Of a DNA stretch of 64,000 nucleotides, positions 25,039-37,135 are shown one piece after another. Under the pieces are notes generated by a model that saw only the letters and a program-made list of their open reading frames with translations, was not told the DNA's origin and did not search any database. The number at the start of each line of letters is the position of its first letter. The stretch's first letter is position 1. The position numbers and the translations under genes were made by a program. The stretch is from Tipula vernalis (lineage: Eukaryota; Arthropoda; Insecta; Diptera; Tipulidae): the NCBI GenBank assembly GCA_958295665.1, contig OY282560.1:48236333-48300332 (forward strand). Direction: 5' to 3'.

Positions 25039-25823
25039 GCTATCTTCAACAATCGAAAAAGCTGTGACATTTGATTGTGAATGTTTATTTTCTTTCGAAT
25101 CATCATATTTCTTTTCTCCTCGATTTTTCTTTGGAGCCCGACATTGACTACTCGATTACTTTTTCCTGCGATTGAATTCCGTTGAATTGATGAACTACTG
25201 CATCCTGCCTTGGTTACTAGCAATGCTGAGTCTGATTCTTCATATGACATTAGACCGGCTTCTTCGTCCAAAAGACGTGCTCTAAGGTTAGCGATCGTTT
25301 GCTTTGCCTCATCCTTCGATATCCAAGCTTGTCTTAAATTTCTGTACTTTTGAGGCAAGCTTCCGAGTATTTTTGTGATAATCGCTACATCACTGACTTC
25401 TTCTCCTGTTTCTTTAATTTGTTGTGCCAAATTTTCTACTTTTGCGATGTGCTGGAAAATGGTGTCTCTTGAAATCATTTTATATTAATGGAATCGCTCA
25501 TGTACTAACATTTTGTTCATTTCCGTCTTTTGTTCGTAAATGGAATCTAACATGATGATTATCTCACTTGATGACTTGCAATTTTCAACCAACGTGATTT
25601 GATCAAGAGCCATTGCGGAGGTTAAGGTGAACATGGCGTTCGCGTCATCCTTAATCCATTTTTTGTGTTCCTGTATTATTGTTTTATATGGCTTTACTTC
25701 GTCACCATTCACAATATCTTGTAGTCCTTTTGCTCGCAATGCACACGTAATTAGGAATTTTCATTGTCGATAATTTCTACCGTCAAACTTGTTAATATTC
25801 ACAACATCTATTTTGTCCGCCAT
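25029..25823 (-). pseudogene. copia B gag
   Basis: An ATG at 25823 starts MADKIDVVNINKFDGRNY. A TGA interrupts where family members usually have tryptophan (near 25765). The frame continues with CALRAKGLQDIVNG, DANAMFTLTSAMALDQI and IMLDSIYEQKT, then after a stop near 25484 with IAKVENLAQQIKETGEEV and ILGSLPQKYRN, the standard copia gag blocks. The usual CCHC knuckle is not readable, and the region near 25130-25190 is frameshifted and seems shortened. Gag would form the particle. It is non-functional here. Confidence 0.8.
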
Positions 25824-25839
25824 ATTTGCTAGATACAAT

Positions 25840-26760
25840 GCTAGTTTTTGATTTACCGTCATGTAGGCGATCAGGAATAATCATGTTCTTTATGCGATAT
25901 ATTTCGTTGATGTGCGCGATCTTTTTTCCGAATAGCACCAAGAAAATCATCATCCAATTAGAGATTTTTAGGCCTAGATGAATTATAGCCTGTAGTGGAT
26001 TTTGAGGCATTGGTTACCGCCGTTTTGATGATATCCCACTGTTATGGAATGGAGTCAGGAAGAGGTTTATCTTCCAAGATTTCTGATACAGTGATCCCGA
26101 AGGTGGTCAGGGTAACTTAACGCACTGGAAACGATTATTTTATGTGGTGGAAGACGACATTTTAATTTTAAGTGGTCAATTTGGTTGACCGTGGCCCTGT
26201 CGTTTGATTTCCATGTGGCTCTGTGAATACGCTTATAAATATGGGAAGTAAATGCTGGCAACCACTAAATTATACAGTAAAGTTAACTCGATGGTGCGTG
26301 TTCTGTTGTTCTCTGATGTAGGGCGCATGGAGTTTGGGCCGATGGTGTTACAATATGCCCTTTAGCATTGAAGTCGCCTAAAACAATTATAATGTCATGT
26401 TATGGAATTTTGCTAATGACGGTTTCAGGCTGATCATAGAAAGCGTCTTTGATTTGATTAGGGTTCTCCTCGTTGGGGGCGTAAATCCGATGGCTGACAG
26501 GCATTAAGTCAGTTACAAATTGACGACATTGGTTTATATTCAAGATACTGACGCCAAATTCATGTTTATTCATATCCAAGCTTTGTTTCCTGCAGCACTG
26601 TGAGGTCTAGTTTATCGTAGATCTGTGTATGAAGAGATGTTGGAGGCTTTCTGGGCGGTTCAGGCTTAGTACGTTCCATGTTCCAAATTTAAAATTGTTG
26701 TCCTTATGTTGGGTTCGAGGTCTTTGTTGTGAATCCAAAAATATCTTAGGCTCATTTTGA
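25840..26760 (-). pseudogene. RTE-type non-LTR endonuclease fragment
   Basis: On the minus strand: FKFGTWNVLSLNRP (N-terminal block, about 26690), a variable middle, HDIIIVLGDFNAKG (catalytic GDFN block, about 26365-26400), then HRATWKSNDRATVNQIDHL (about 26180-26235) and a KKxRAH segment near 25910. These match the apurinic-type endonuclease of RTE-clade elements, often annotated in insects as craniofacial development protein 2-like. The SDH block and the whole RT are absent. Several stops and deletions are present. The fragment abuts copia B. Confidence 0.75.
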
Positions 26761-27059
26761 GATTTCGTAACAAAATGGTTTTACAGGTTGGGCTGTTAAC
26801 TCAACGCTAACCCTCTTTAGAAGGACCACAGCATGTAGGGACAAATGTTTGTTACATCGACGATTTTAATACAAAAATGATCCAAGAGTAAGTGTTTCCC
26901 CCCTATAATATTGTTGTTGATTAAACAAACTTTTGTCGATATCATTATTAACTCTTTTGATAATTGGATTATGACTGATGTTATTGTCGGATGGTTTTAT
27001 CAAATCAAGTCTCATCTTTATCTTGCCGAACAAACTTATATTTTCTTGCTTATATTCTT

Positions 27060-27330
27060 TTTTTGCTTACATTTTCTGTTTGTCCTTGATCTAGTGCGAT
27101 CCACAGCGTATTTTTGAGAGTCCTTACTAGATTTAGTGCAGTGCCGTTAGTAACTGGGTAAATTTGAAATAAACTTTACCATTTATTTTCACAAATTTTG
27201 CGAAATTCTGCGACTGTGAAATTGGGTTCCACCGTCTGAGTACAAAATATCTCCTCCTATCCGAGAGCAAATTTTGTTTGGATTTGAGCAAGGAATAGAT
27301 TACATTTTTTCTGGGTCTGGTTGGGTTCTA
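27060..27330 (-). pseudogene. gypsy-like integrase scrap (gypsy B)
   Basis: On the minus strand LYSDGGTQFHS (about 27212-27244) resembles the SDNGxQF core motif of gypsy integrases, with Asn replaced by Gly. A frame change follows, then AEFRKICENKW, which fits the next helix. No longer homology can be read, so the call rests on two short blocks. Confidence 0.4.
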
Positions 27331-27807
27331 AAACAATATAAATATACTTAAATTAAATCCTCTGAATGTTCATCGATTCCTGGTCACCACATAAAAGAGC
27401 GTGTTATTAATTTCCATTTCACAATTGCATAAGATGACAAGCAAGCCGCTTTCAGCAATAGCGATAATAATTAAATGTCCCCACATGAGATTTTCATTTC
27501 ATTTGACAGGTTTCTCTCAAGGCGCAGAAAAGGATTGTTCGCATCTCTCAATTCTGGAAATTTCTGCACATCCCATAAATTGTATCTTTTGATGTGTCTA
27601 TACTAACAAGATACTCATCCACTACAATACCTCTACCCTGGATTAAATCAATAAAGACTGGCAATTTGACTGGCCTTTTCTATCTTTAGTTTTGCCAAAT
27701 TGCCCTAGAATTTAGAAACCGCAATAATTTTTGCGTGCCACAATTTATAGAACGCTGAACGCTATGTATTATTCTGTTCCATCGGAAAAAAGATAAGAAA
27801 TTACCCC

Positions 27808-28110
27808 TTATACATATTCCATAATTTGAAGTTGTCTAGAAATATTTGGTAACAATTTCGCATAATTGTTTACCAAACCACTGAACTCTCTGACCTCGGT
27901 GACACTAAATTGTAAAAAGGAGCATTGATGATTTATCGATAATAACATCCAAAAAACTAACAATTCCGAGTGTTCCCAACAATAGTTTTTCCAATTCACC
28001 TGTGATTTGTCGGATTTGATAACATATTTACTATTTTTGTACGTAATTGGTATTTTAACATGATGTCCAAAGCCTTTCCTCAAGTTAGTTTGATCTCATC
28101 GTCCACATGC
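27808..28110 (-). pseudogene. gypsy-like RT thumb fragment (gypsy B)
   Basis: An open minus-strand frame ends in VREFSGLVNNYAKLLPNIS, the conserved RT-to-RNase H junction of Ty3/gypsy pol (family form: VRSFLGLVNYYxKFIPN). The sequence before it is not clearly RT. Its position relative to the RNase H piece at 28870-29060 is the reverse of normal pol order. Confidence 0.55.
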
Positions 28111-28869
28111 ATGATCAAATGCCCTATAGCCATGCTTTTATCTTAGCATTAAATTCTGCCGCAAATTACTATATGTTACAGTTGACGTCGTTCAGGTAAT
28201 TTGTTCAGGTAGGTCGTGTCAACCATTTCTATATGTTGGCGCTCACGGAATTTGACAATAAAATTCTCTTTTTATTTCGATCCTTTGATATTATAGGTGC
28301 TGAAAAATTGTCCAAACGTTCCATTCGTCCTTTTCGAGATAGAATTTGTCTCATCACAAATTAAAGTAAGTTGAATTTCCTTTCTTTGATACTTCATTCT
28401 TTACAGTGAAGGTAGTAATGATTAATTGTAAAACTGCGTTTAGATTAACGGGAAATAAGCATACAGTATAATTATACACCCTTTAAGGCGGTAACTCCGA
28501 ATTTTTGTCACAAAAAATCGTAATTCAATATCTTAATGGATGTAAAAATTGTGAATAACTTAATTCTTAACGAAATACCAATGATTTTTAACCTTTGTAT
28601 TAGCACGAGTATAAAACCACTTCGGATCAACAAACCACGCATGAGTAGCAGTTTTACGATAGCTTATATATGAAAAACGGTAAATTTACGCTTTCGACGA
28701 AATATCATCGGACAAGTGTGGGCTTTCAATAATGTGCTGGTTTTTTTATATTTTGATTGAAGATCATGCTTCGTTTTAAGATTTCGTTTCGAGAACTTAC
28801 AGGCTAGATCCACCTTTCCAGGAGTACAAACATTATTAAGGTTATAAGAATATACGAGCAGAGCCTATT

Positions 28870-29060
28870 GAGCGAGTCATCCTGTCGGAATTTGTTAACT
28901 CATAAGCCACTTTAGCGATTGGCGGTCGGTGCCAACAGCGACTTCAGCTCTATACAGATAACCTAGAAATTTTTTGAGAGCCCAAACAATCGCAAAACCC
29001 TCTGTTTCGTGTTTAGATTTATTTTCTGGACATCAATTTGGTACAGATATTGCTTTTCCA
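28870..29060 (-). pseudogene. gypsy-like RNase H fragment (gypsy B)
   Basis: The minus strand reads KHETEGFAIVWALKKFLGYLY, then TDRQSLKWLMS, matching the gypsy RNase H blocks ExEALAIVWAxKKFRxYLYG and TDHQxLKWL. An expected histidine is Arg here. Stops flank the piece. Confidence 0.65.
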
Positions 29061-29900
29061 TTATCAGTTATAATTTGATCTTTATTGATTATGGTTCAAA
29101 ATTAACTTTATTGGCCCAAAAATGTTTGTAGACTGATTGGTTGATATTGAATTCAAACCAAAAAGGAATACAATTCTTATTGTATTTTACAGCTAATCCT
29201 GAGATTGTTGCTTTTGCGGCAAAACATGAGAGCAATTGCTCTTAACCACAACATTCTTCCACAGCCTTAATGTGACATTTGAAATTTTTCCGGTCCTAAT
29301 CGTGAGGCGGCATCACTGTCCTGTCCGTATATTCATTTATGTTCTGCCATTTATTGTTAACAATATCTACAAAACAATTAGAAACTGTAAAATTTTGTCA
29401 TTTCGGGTGTATTGAATTTGAGAGTCACGCTTTACCTTCTTCAATTCAAGTGAGCTCATATAGCGATATCTGATTTTGCGAAACAAGATACAATCCGAAT
29501 AGATTTAGTAAGATCCTTAGGAAAGGAAGTAATAGTGTGAAAAGTGATCTTATTTTACTTAAAAATCTTGAGGCCTCGAAAAAGTCTCTTTGTAAATTTG
29601 ATATTACGGAAGTGTCAATAACACTTTTAAATGGTTAACGATGACATAAGCAGTCACGTACACGTAAGTTAGTCAAGTACAATCCGACGATTTAATACTT
29701 TTCGTGAGTGTCCTGCTTCTTATTGTAACTATTCAATTGAGTTTGGTTAAAATGCTTAATGTAGCTCAGGAAATAAACTCCAAAATGGCTCTAACACGGC
29801 TTAACTCTCATCTTAAAATGGTTCAAGACCTATTGGATTATCCAAGCATTGTCCGATATTTCGTAGTGGCGTAATAAGTTTATATTAGGTAAAAAAAAAT
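29061..29900. other. spacer, possible further gypsy B decay
   Basis: No confident coding motif. Decayed RT-connection sequence may lie just beyond the RNase H piece, but it could not be aligned. Confidence 0.35.
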
Positions 29901-30564
29901 TTGGAAGTCATGTTTTAATTTTATGATTTTTATGTTTTGAATGTGTAGCAAAAATGTATGAAACATGATTTTTTATTGTTTTTTTTTTAAGATTAAGGTG
30001 TCAAATATTTGAAAATTGCACGCATTTGGAAAGGGAAATTTTATTTTTATTTTACGAATTGTAGTACCCAATTTTTTTTTTTTATGTTTAAACGCTTACT
30101 TTATGAGGTTGGCCGTAAAAAAAAAGGTTTCCAGAAAATTACGATAAATACATCATTAAAATTTGATTTTTGGTTGATGCAACATACTTAAACGTATTTT
30201 GCAAAAAAAAAACGAATCAAGATGTTGCGCTGAATTTTTAGTGTATCTAATAGAACTAACTAAGGAAAAACATACAACAAAAAAGACTACACACCGGAGA
30301 AAATTAAACCATTTTGAAAAATGCGAAATTAGAGATGATAGCATTTTTATAATTATTTCCTAATCCCTATTCATTTATCTTTAAAATGAGCCCAATTTTA
30401 TAATTTTGCACAACATGTGTATGAAATTTTTAAATGTTTGACACCTTGTATCTTAAAAAAAAAACAACAACAACAAAATATCATATTCCATACATTTTTT
30501 TTATGTTTACTCAGTGCTATACATTCAAAATATAAAAATCATAAAATTAAAACATGACTTCCAA
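29901..30564. mobile_element. non-autonomous element with ~120-bp inverted repeats (664 bp)
   Basis: The element starts TTGGAAGTCATGTTTTAATT and ends with its reverse complement. The arms stay similar for about 120 bases, through TTTTGAATGTRTAGCA, a T-rich run and AAGATxxAAGGTGTCAAA. The inner ~400 bases are not inverted. No transposase. The left flank has an A-run that hides any target duplication. Small open frames inside are chance. Confidence 0.8.
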
Positions 30565-30714
30565 TCCGATACAAAGAATTTGTGATTTCATGTATTTTTC
30601 TCCATATACTTAATAAAATTCTGTGCCAGAAAAGGTTCAGGTTTCAGAATAGGCGATATAGTGATAGTTACACCATTACACAGATGAAGGATTATTTAAA
30701 AATAGAATAGAGAC

Positions 30715-31385
30715 ACCTACACGGGACTAAACGGATTTGCATGATCAAAGCACACACATAGGGCCTACCGAAATATCATGGTGACATGTTTGCCGATCGG
30801 TGAAAATCTCGAGATACTGATTTTCTTAGACATTCTGTTAAGAAAAAAATTGGTCACATTTTCGAATAATCTCGGATTAACTAGGCAAACCCCAATAGCT
30901 TTTAAAACGGGTTAGCATAATCAAAGTACACACATAGGGTCTAGCTGGGTTAAAATAAAAATTTGTCACATTCTCGAATAATCTAGGATTAACTAGGTAA
31001 ACTCCAATAACTTTTTAAACGGGTTCGCATGATCAAAGCGCACACATGCGGCCTAGCTGGGTTAAGATAAAAATTGGTCTCATTTTCGAATAATCTCAGA
31101 TTAACTAGGTAAACCCCAATAAACAGGTTGGCATGATCAAAGCACACACATAGGCCTACTGAAATATCATAATGATATGTTTGTTGATCGGTGCAAATCT
31201 CGAGATACTATAACCGAAATATCCGAACCGACTACCGAAATATCATGGTGACATGTTTGCCGATCGTTTAAAATCTCGAGATACTGATTTTCTTAGACAT
31301 TCTGTTAAGATAAAAATTGGTCACATTTTCGAATAATCTAGGATTAACTAGGCAAACCCCAATAACTTTTTAAAATAGATCTGGA
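30715..31385. repeat. satellite D, complex ~110-180-bp tandem repeat
   Basis: The block GCATGATCAAAGCACACACA recurs near 30740, 30916, 31027 and 31130. The block CCGAAATATCATGGTGACATG recurs near 30768, 31160 and 31235. TTTTCGAATAATCTxGGATTAACTAGG recurs near 30860, 30982, 31086 and 31328. Unit composition alternates. The last unit ends at about 31385, where gypsy C begins. Confidence 0.85.
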
Positions 31386-31389
31386 AAGT

Positions 31390-31722
31390 TCACCCTGTAA
31401 ATTGGCTTCCGTTATCAGAAATAAACACTGATGGAACTCCGTAGTGAAAAAACAAATTTTCTTCGACAATTTGGATTAATGTCTTTTGATTTGCTTCTCG
31501 TATGGGATATAACAATGGAAATTTTGTGAACTGGTCCAACCAACAACATTGTATTTCCTTTTTTTTCCTAGTAAACGGTCCCATGAAATCAGTGGAAACA
31601 ATTTCCCAATGGCGATTTGCAATTATTGCTTTTCCCATGTTGGGAACAGTTACATAATTAATCGATTTAATTGATTTACATACTTGGCATTTAATAATGT
31701 AGTCTTGAATGTCACTACTCAT
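31390..31722 (-). pseudogene. gypsy C integrase, cut in the catalytic core
   Basis: It has the C-terminal half of the zinc-binding region (CQVCKS), the first core Asp in WEIVSTDFMGPF and the second in VFISDNGSQFTG. The catalytic Glu segment and C-terminal domain are missing because sequence changes to satellite D immediately after QFTG. Family role: strand transfer of element cDNA. Confidence 0.88.
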
Positions 31723-32240
31723 TTTTGGCTAATAGAATTCTCGTTGGATTCTGTCATAAGTTTTCGTATAATCGAAATGGCTAACCAATGGATCCACATG
31801 ATACCTTTGCAAAATAGAATTTCTTTCATACTTCAGCACGACCAATTTCCATTTTCCTGAAACTAATCCCAATTCATCCCGATGTAGACATTTTTTAAAT
31901 ACTTTTCCATTACTTATTTTGAAATCTGGAAACTTCTCTGGTAATTTATCAATTTGAGCGCCTAAATTACTGTACCATTTATCCTCAGTAATGTCAATTA
32001 AATCGATCTTTGGTATTGACCGAGACAGTGCATCAGCTACTACGTTATATTTACCTTTCCTGTGAACGAGATCAAAGTCAAAATTTTGTAATTTTAATGT
32101 CCATCGACCAAGACGACCAATTGGATCTTAGAGTTTAAGTAACCATAATAAAGCCGAATGATCCGTGACCACGGTAAATAATGGACCGTAAAATGTTTTG
32201 AAAAATCAGGATTGCTGAGAATAGGGGCCGATATTAGTTG
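31723..32240 (-). pseudogene. gypsy C RNase H and integrase zinc-finger link
   Basis: The minus strand reads PLFTVVTDHSALLWLLKL (about 32130-32190), a single stop, then [20 protein letters not shown], the RNase H C-terminal signature. About 110 residues of linker follow, ending in [20 protein letters not shown] before integrase. Apart from stops at about 32130 and 31727 the frame is continuous. Confidence 0.82.
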
Positions 32241-32441
32241 GGATTTCTAAACAAGGAAAGCGTTATCTGCTTCATTAGTTCAAACAAACTTTAGATGAGG
32301 TTTCCGCAGCAAATCACTTATGGGGGATACTATTGACGAAAAATCCGTAATAAAGCGGCGATACGTATATCGCGGAAAGTTTTAGGTGTAGGGTAGTTTA
32401 CTAAACATTCAACATTTCCGGGATCAGTTCTTAAGCCATTC

Positions 32442-33060
32442 CTATCCCAACATACATCCTAAATGTTTTACCTCTGAACAACAAAACTCTGATTTTTCCT
32501 GAATAATCGTCAAAGTTGCCCTTTTAAGTCTCTTCGCCACCTCAGCTAATATTTTAAGATGTTCTGAAAATGTGTTTGTGGCAATAATGATATCGTCTAG
32601 ATATGCAAATACGCTAGGTTGAAGGTTTACCCCCAATACCACATCCATAAGATGAGACTGCGTCTGTGGCGCGTTTGTTAAACCAAACGGCATTACTTTA
32701 AAATGGAAAAGGCCTCTGCCAGGAATTGTAAATGCTGTCTTTTCTTTGGCTTCCTCGCACAATGGTATTTGCCAAAAGGCATCTGACAGGTCAATGGTCG
32801 ATAAAAATTCTGTACCACTAAATCGTCCCAATATTCCAGCTATCGAAGGTAACGGATACGCATTGCGTTGTGTACAATCATTTAGCTTTCTCGAATCTAA
32901 GCACAACCGAATACGCTCATTTTTCTTTGGAACGCTCACAATAGGACTGGATCACGGGCTGCACGAAGGCTCATTCGTGGGCAATTCGTGGTTAATTTGT
33001 TTTTGAACATATGGAGACACAGTATAATGTTGTTGTTTAACCGGATCATGTCCTTCTGTA
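32442..33060 (-). pseudogene. gypsy C reverse transcriptase
   Basis: Motifs in order: VPKKNERIRLCLDSRKLND, LSTIDLSDAFWQIPL (motif A), FKVMPFGLTNAPQT (motif B) and the intact active site FAYLDDIIIAT (about 32590-32620), then KSEFCCSEVKHLGCMLG. The catalytic residues are all present. The N-terminal link to protease (about 32940-33060) is in another frame, with a stop after NEPSCSP. Downstream the RT thumb (about 32250-32440) is badly decayed. Confidence 0.88.
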
Positions 33061-33102
33061 ATAATATCATGTTTTAAAACATGAGTTCGCCCAAAGTTTT
33101 TA

Positions 33103-33798
33103 CTATGGTTGTGTAAGAAAATTGTTTAATATTTCATTCAGTAATGCTTCCTGTTCTTGTGTCAATTTTATTTTTTCTGAAACTATTGGAATTTCTGTTT
33201 GTGTTTCACTGTATGTTATCGTAGATATTGTGGGACTTAATTTGAATTTTGACCAAAAATCCATTCCAAGAATAAGTGTTCTAGATAATGTTGGAACAAG
33301 TAAAGTATGAATTATATGGCATTTATTTTGGAACACAAATGGTATATTTGCATAATACCTAGCACAATTTTTTGCACCATCAGCAGTTTTGACAGATAAT
33401 CCAATTTCATTAACTTTTATTCCTAATGAATCTATTAAAAGCTCACCATTTTTCCCCAATACCGTACAATTAGCGCCCGAATCCAATAAACCTACTATAG
33501 GTTTACCGCAGACCTTCACATTAACATAAGGTCGATTATCTCCTGCTTTAGAGAAAATAATTGAATTTATCGTAATAAATGGATGGTATGAATAAGATGT
33601 TGTATCGTTTGGTTTATGTGTAGCTACTGTTCCAGTGAAACCTGTAGCGCTTCGAACTCGACAGGCTTCACCTGCTGATTTCCCGAAAACTATTGCATTT
33701 TGGACAGTTTTAAAGATAAATACCTGCCTTACCACATCGATAGCAGAATATTTTCTTTGATGATCTACAGTCCCGGAAATGATGACCCCTTTTCCCAC
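33103..33798 (-). pseudogene. gypsy C protease
   Basis: Open minus-strand frame. The active site IVGLLDSGANCTVLGK lies near 33455-33502, followed by LSRTLILGMDFWSKF about 90 residues on, the typical flap-to-C-terminal spacing of gypsy retropepsin. The first ~40 residues are out-of-frame knuckle sequence. The frame ends at 33103 just before RT with a stop after LNNFLTQP. Retropepsin cleaves the Gag-Pol polyprotein. Confidence 0.85.
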
Positions 33799-34873
33799 AA
33801 TTATAACATTGTAAATCTGGTTGTTTGTTTAGGGCATTCAGTTCGATATCAACTAAATTTTCATCATGTAAGTATGTCCTCACATTCCAATTCATTTATT
33901 CTTGATCCTCTTTTCATATTGGGATTAGATAAGCCAGGTTCAAGCAAATTCCTGTTGTTCGCGGATGGTGCCTTCTGTCTATCCGTTTCTTCTTTAGTCT
34001 CATCAACAATTCTACAGCAGGTAAGCAATTGTTGAATATTGCGAATAGGCATAAAACTTAGATGTGGTTTATAATGTGCTAACATGTTCCGTCGGGAACA
34101 ATAGCTCGCATAAATGGCCAAATAACAACTCCATTGCAGCAAGGTAAATACCAAAATTTTCTTGAACACCTTGTTGCCGGTTTTCAATTTCCTTTTTCAA
34201 CCAGAAATCATAATCTGACGGCAAAAACTGCTTTTCTAGATAGTACACTAAATCGCTCCAACTATAAAATTTTCTGTAAAATGCACGATACCATAATTTT
34301 GCTTCCCCTTCAAAGAAAAGAAATGCGGAGGACAGCAACTCTTCTCCTGAAACCTTTTGTGAATGAGCCCAGATCTCAATTTGTGATAAAAAATCCGTTA
34401 CACTCATGCCCACGCTTCCTCCTTGAAATGTTATTCCCCATTTCTGAATTGGAATAGTCTTAATGTAGTTGATTCGACTAGCTTTACTAGAACCAGAAGT
34501 GGGATTTTCTGGAATCAAATTAAGACTTCTTTTTGGATATCCAAGGGGCTTTCCTATTATCTGATGTACTTGCCATCGGATGCTTGGATTCTAATTGTGG
34601 TGATTGCCTGGGTGTGGGTAATAAAGAGAATCTTTCTAAAAAATGATCAAACATTTGGACTTCATTAGGTAAAATATTTTTCTCTCCTTCGACTGATGTA
34701 TTGTCTTCCACAATATTAGTAGGTGGGGTTAAATCCTTTGACTCTGAACCTTCAATATCTCTTAATGTCTCTAACATTTCTTCGACATCGCCTATTATTT
34801 CCTCAATTGGGCGTAAATCACCACCTTCGGGTAAACTAATAATTCTCCCAGCTCGAAAATAAATGTGATACAA
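33710..34873 (-). pseudogene. gypsy C gag
   Basis: The N-terminal part (34520-34873) begins without a clear ATG: the frame opens at TTG, and any true start is upstream or lost. It is acidic, with GDVEEMLETLRDIEG. After a frame change the core reads WGITFQGGSVGMSVTDFLSQ, FEGEAKLWYRAF and FLPSDYDFWLKKEIENRQQG (34069-34518). These are good matches to gypsy capsid, including the WY signature. A third frame carries one intact knuckle CYNCGKRGHHFRDC and a second, broken one beginning CYRCGKAG (about 33720-33820). Three frames and no continuous product. Confidence 0.8.
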
Positions 34874-36818
34874 TTCGTTTTAATTATTATAATATTTGGA
34901 TCACTCCTCTTGGGTGGCACTATAAAATATGTATCTCACGTAGTGAGTTCCAACGCAATTATTCTCACTCGTCCATCGCCTATGCCGTTTGAGGTCTACA
35001 TGATTTTTAAAAACAAGCACATAAATTAACTTGTCGTGTGTTGACGATATTGACTGTGGCATAAACATAAATTGTAAAGGCTTCGGCTAAAGATTCAACT
35101 AGATATGACAACAATAAATAATTATCAATCATAATCGTGCGATTGTATAAAATGTAATTGCCGTTCCTAATTTAAATACTCGAGCTGCAACATGTTTGTG
35201 CCTTTAAGCTATTTTGGAGTGCACCATAGGCATTAAAAGTCAATAAACATTAAAAATGTTGCTTCTAATTAAAATAAAATAAAAAACCTAATATGTATAT
35301 ATGTACATACATATGTACAATAAAAATAGCAACAACAATTCACAATAAAAATTATTAATTTATTTAATGTATAATTCCGAATATAGGACAGATAATAATA
35401 TTAAAAAAAAAAATTATATCTCAAGCGTACGCAGAAGCTAATCATTTATGATTAACTGATGAGTTGTAAACAAAAACAATACGAAAATCGATTCGGCGCC
35501 ACTGTCGTCTTATATTATCATAAAAATAATTCGACATTTTTTTTTTTTTTTTTTTTTGTAAAAATGATCAATTCGATGACAATCGCACGACATAAAATTG
35601 TCAACATATTGAATATCACAAATCTCATAAATTGATTGGTGACATGATTGAACATAAATAATTGGCATACAAAAATAATTTAAATTAAATTAGAAAACAA
35701 ACAAATTTCATTAGTATTCTGTATAAATAAGTGAACTGCTGTGTAGAGTACGAGTATGTCAATTAAATTTGTACATACTCGTATACTTACATCAATTTTA
35801 TGGTCTCAGGTGTTTTAAATATTTATGGAATGCCTTGTGTTATTTTATATTACATAATTAACACAGCGGGTTGCTTAATTATTATTTAAAATTAGGTATT
35901 TAGAGAGCTATAAAGCTGCCAGAATAAACTCAGGTGTGTAAAATGTTGTATTTATTATTCCAATCTTCTTATCTAGACATAGTTCTTAATTACTGTGATA
36001 ATGATGGATGTATACACAATAAATACATTGTAAAAACAAATTATCTTGTTTACATCTCAAATAAACAAAAACCAATTATAATTTATAATTTTAGACCTCC
36101 CATAAAATTTAATTAACAACTCAATTGAATTCAGCATTTTATTGTTTATGTTATTGAATTTGGATAATTCTAAATTGGCAATAAAAAATTGAAATATTTT
36201 GGCAATCATAACCAAACAACCACTAATTAAATTGCATTGACAGACTAAAGTTTAGCTGGTGGCGCTACGAGTTTGTGGTATCAATATCAATACAAATGTC
36301 ACCACTCTTGATTGAGCAGATTTTTTTTATTTTTTTTAACTCAATAAAAAGAATTGAACTTTAATATATTAACGAATTAGTTAGCCGCTAATCTTAAAAT
36401 AAAACTAAATTAGCTAACCCGCTTGACTAACGCCTAGTCATACATTATTTTAAAGCAAACGTCAATTTATCTTGGTAGTTGTAAATCCTTTGTTTCACTC
36501 TCTGGTAGTTAAACGTCAACCGGCATACGATAAAAGTTAGACGCTGTCAGGGACGTGAAATTGCAAGCCCTTACAAAGTTGCGATCGCTTACAAAATGTG
36601 GGACGGAAATGTAGTTTTTTACAATCTATATACTGGGTGAGCCATTTTAATCGAAGGATCCAAATATCTCCTCTGTACTAATGCTCTTGACCTTCAGGTT
36701 AATTTTAAAAGTTATTTGAAGGTCAAGGTCATTTCACAATACCACCCCTTTCTTGTGGTGTGATAATTAGGTTCAAAGTTAGCACGGAGGCACTTCTAAA
36801 ACTTCACCGCTGTGATAG
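34874..36818. other. AT-rich spacer, possible gypsy C leader
   Basis: No coding region. On the minus strand a TGGCGCCGAATCGATT word at 35482-35501 could be a primer-binding site about 600 bases upstream of gypsy C gag, which would put a 5' LTR beyond it. No second LTR copy exists to test this. A 17-T run lies near 35540. Direct words GGTCAAGGTCA near 36720 are unexplained. Confidence 0.3.
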
Positions 36819-37135
36819 TGATGATGTATGATGGTATGATGGTAAGGTGACATGATGGTATGATCATTGTGTGATGGTAAGATGAAATGATTGTGTGATG
36901 GTTTTGATGGTAAGATAGTATGATAGTAAGGAGGAATAATGGCAAGATAGAAGGAAGGTATGGTGGTAACATGGTACAATAGTGTAATGGTACCTCCTTA
37001 TGATATTATTATTGCATGATAGTATGGTGGTGTGATGGTACGGTGGTGTAATCGTATGATAGTATGGCGTTAAAACGGTACGATGGTATGACTGTATTAT
37101 GGTATGGTGATATGACGGTATGATAAACTTACGAT
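36819..37135. repeat. ATGGTATGATGG-type simple-sequence array
   Basis: About 320 bases dominated by TGATGGTATGATGGTAAGG-like words, variable and interrupted. The complementary strand gives His/Tyr/Thr-rich open frames that reflect the repeat, not a gene. Confidence 0.85.

Larger units (their letters stand above)
22640..25823 (-). mobile_element. Ty1/copia retrotransposon B, no LTRs, 3'-truncated
   Basis: Minus strand, gag to RT in the normal order. The 3' end stops inside the pol region before RNase H, at the edge of satellite C. The 5' end is the gag ATG region at 25823, next to an RTE fragment; no LTR or primer-binding site is seen. There are about nine frame breaks. Confidence 0.88.
31386..34873 (-). 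mobile_element. Ty3/gypsy retrotransposon C, 3'-truncated in integrase
   Basis: Minus-strand order: gag, zinc knuckle, protease, RT, RNase H, integrase. The element is cut within the integrase core exactly where satellite D starts. It is the best preserved gypsy pol here, with few stops. No LTR pair exists in the window. A possible primer-binding site lies upstream at 35482-35501. Confidence 0.9.

Noticed and set aside
30009..30344. Small open frames on both strands
   Set aside because: They lie in the T-rich inverted arms and centre of the 29901-30564 element and show no protein features.
35482..35501. Primer-binding site for gypsy C
   Set aside because: TGGCGCC on the minus strand is suggestive, but no LTR copy or tRNA match can be shown from the window, so it is mentioned only in the spacer entry.
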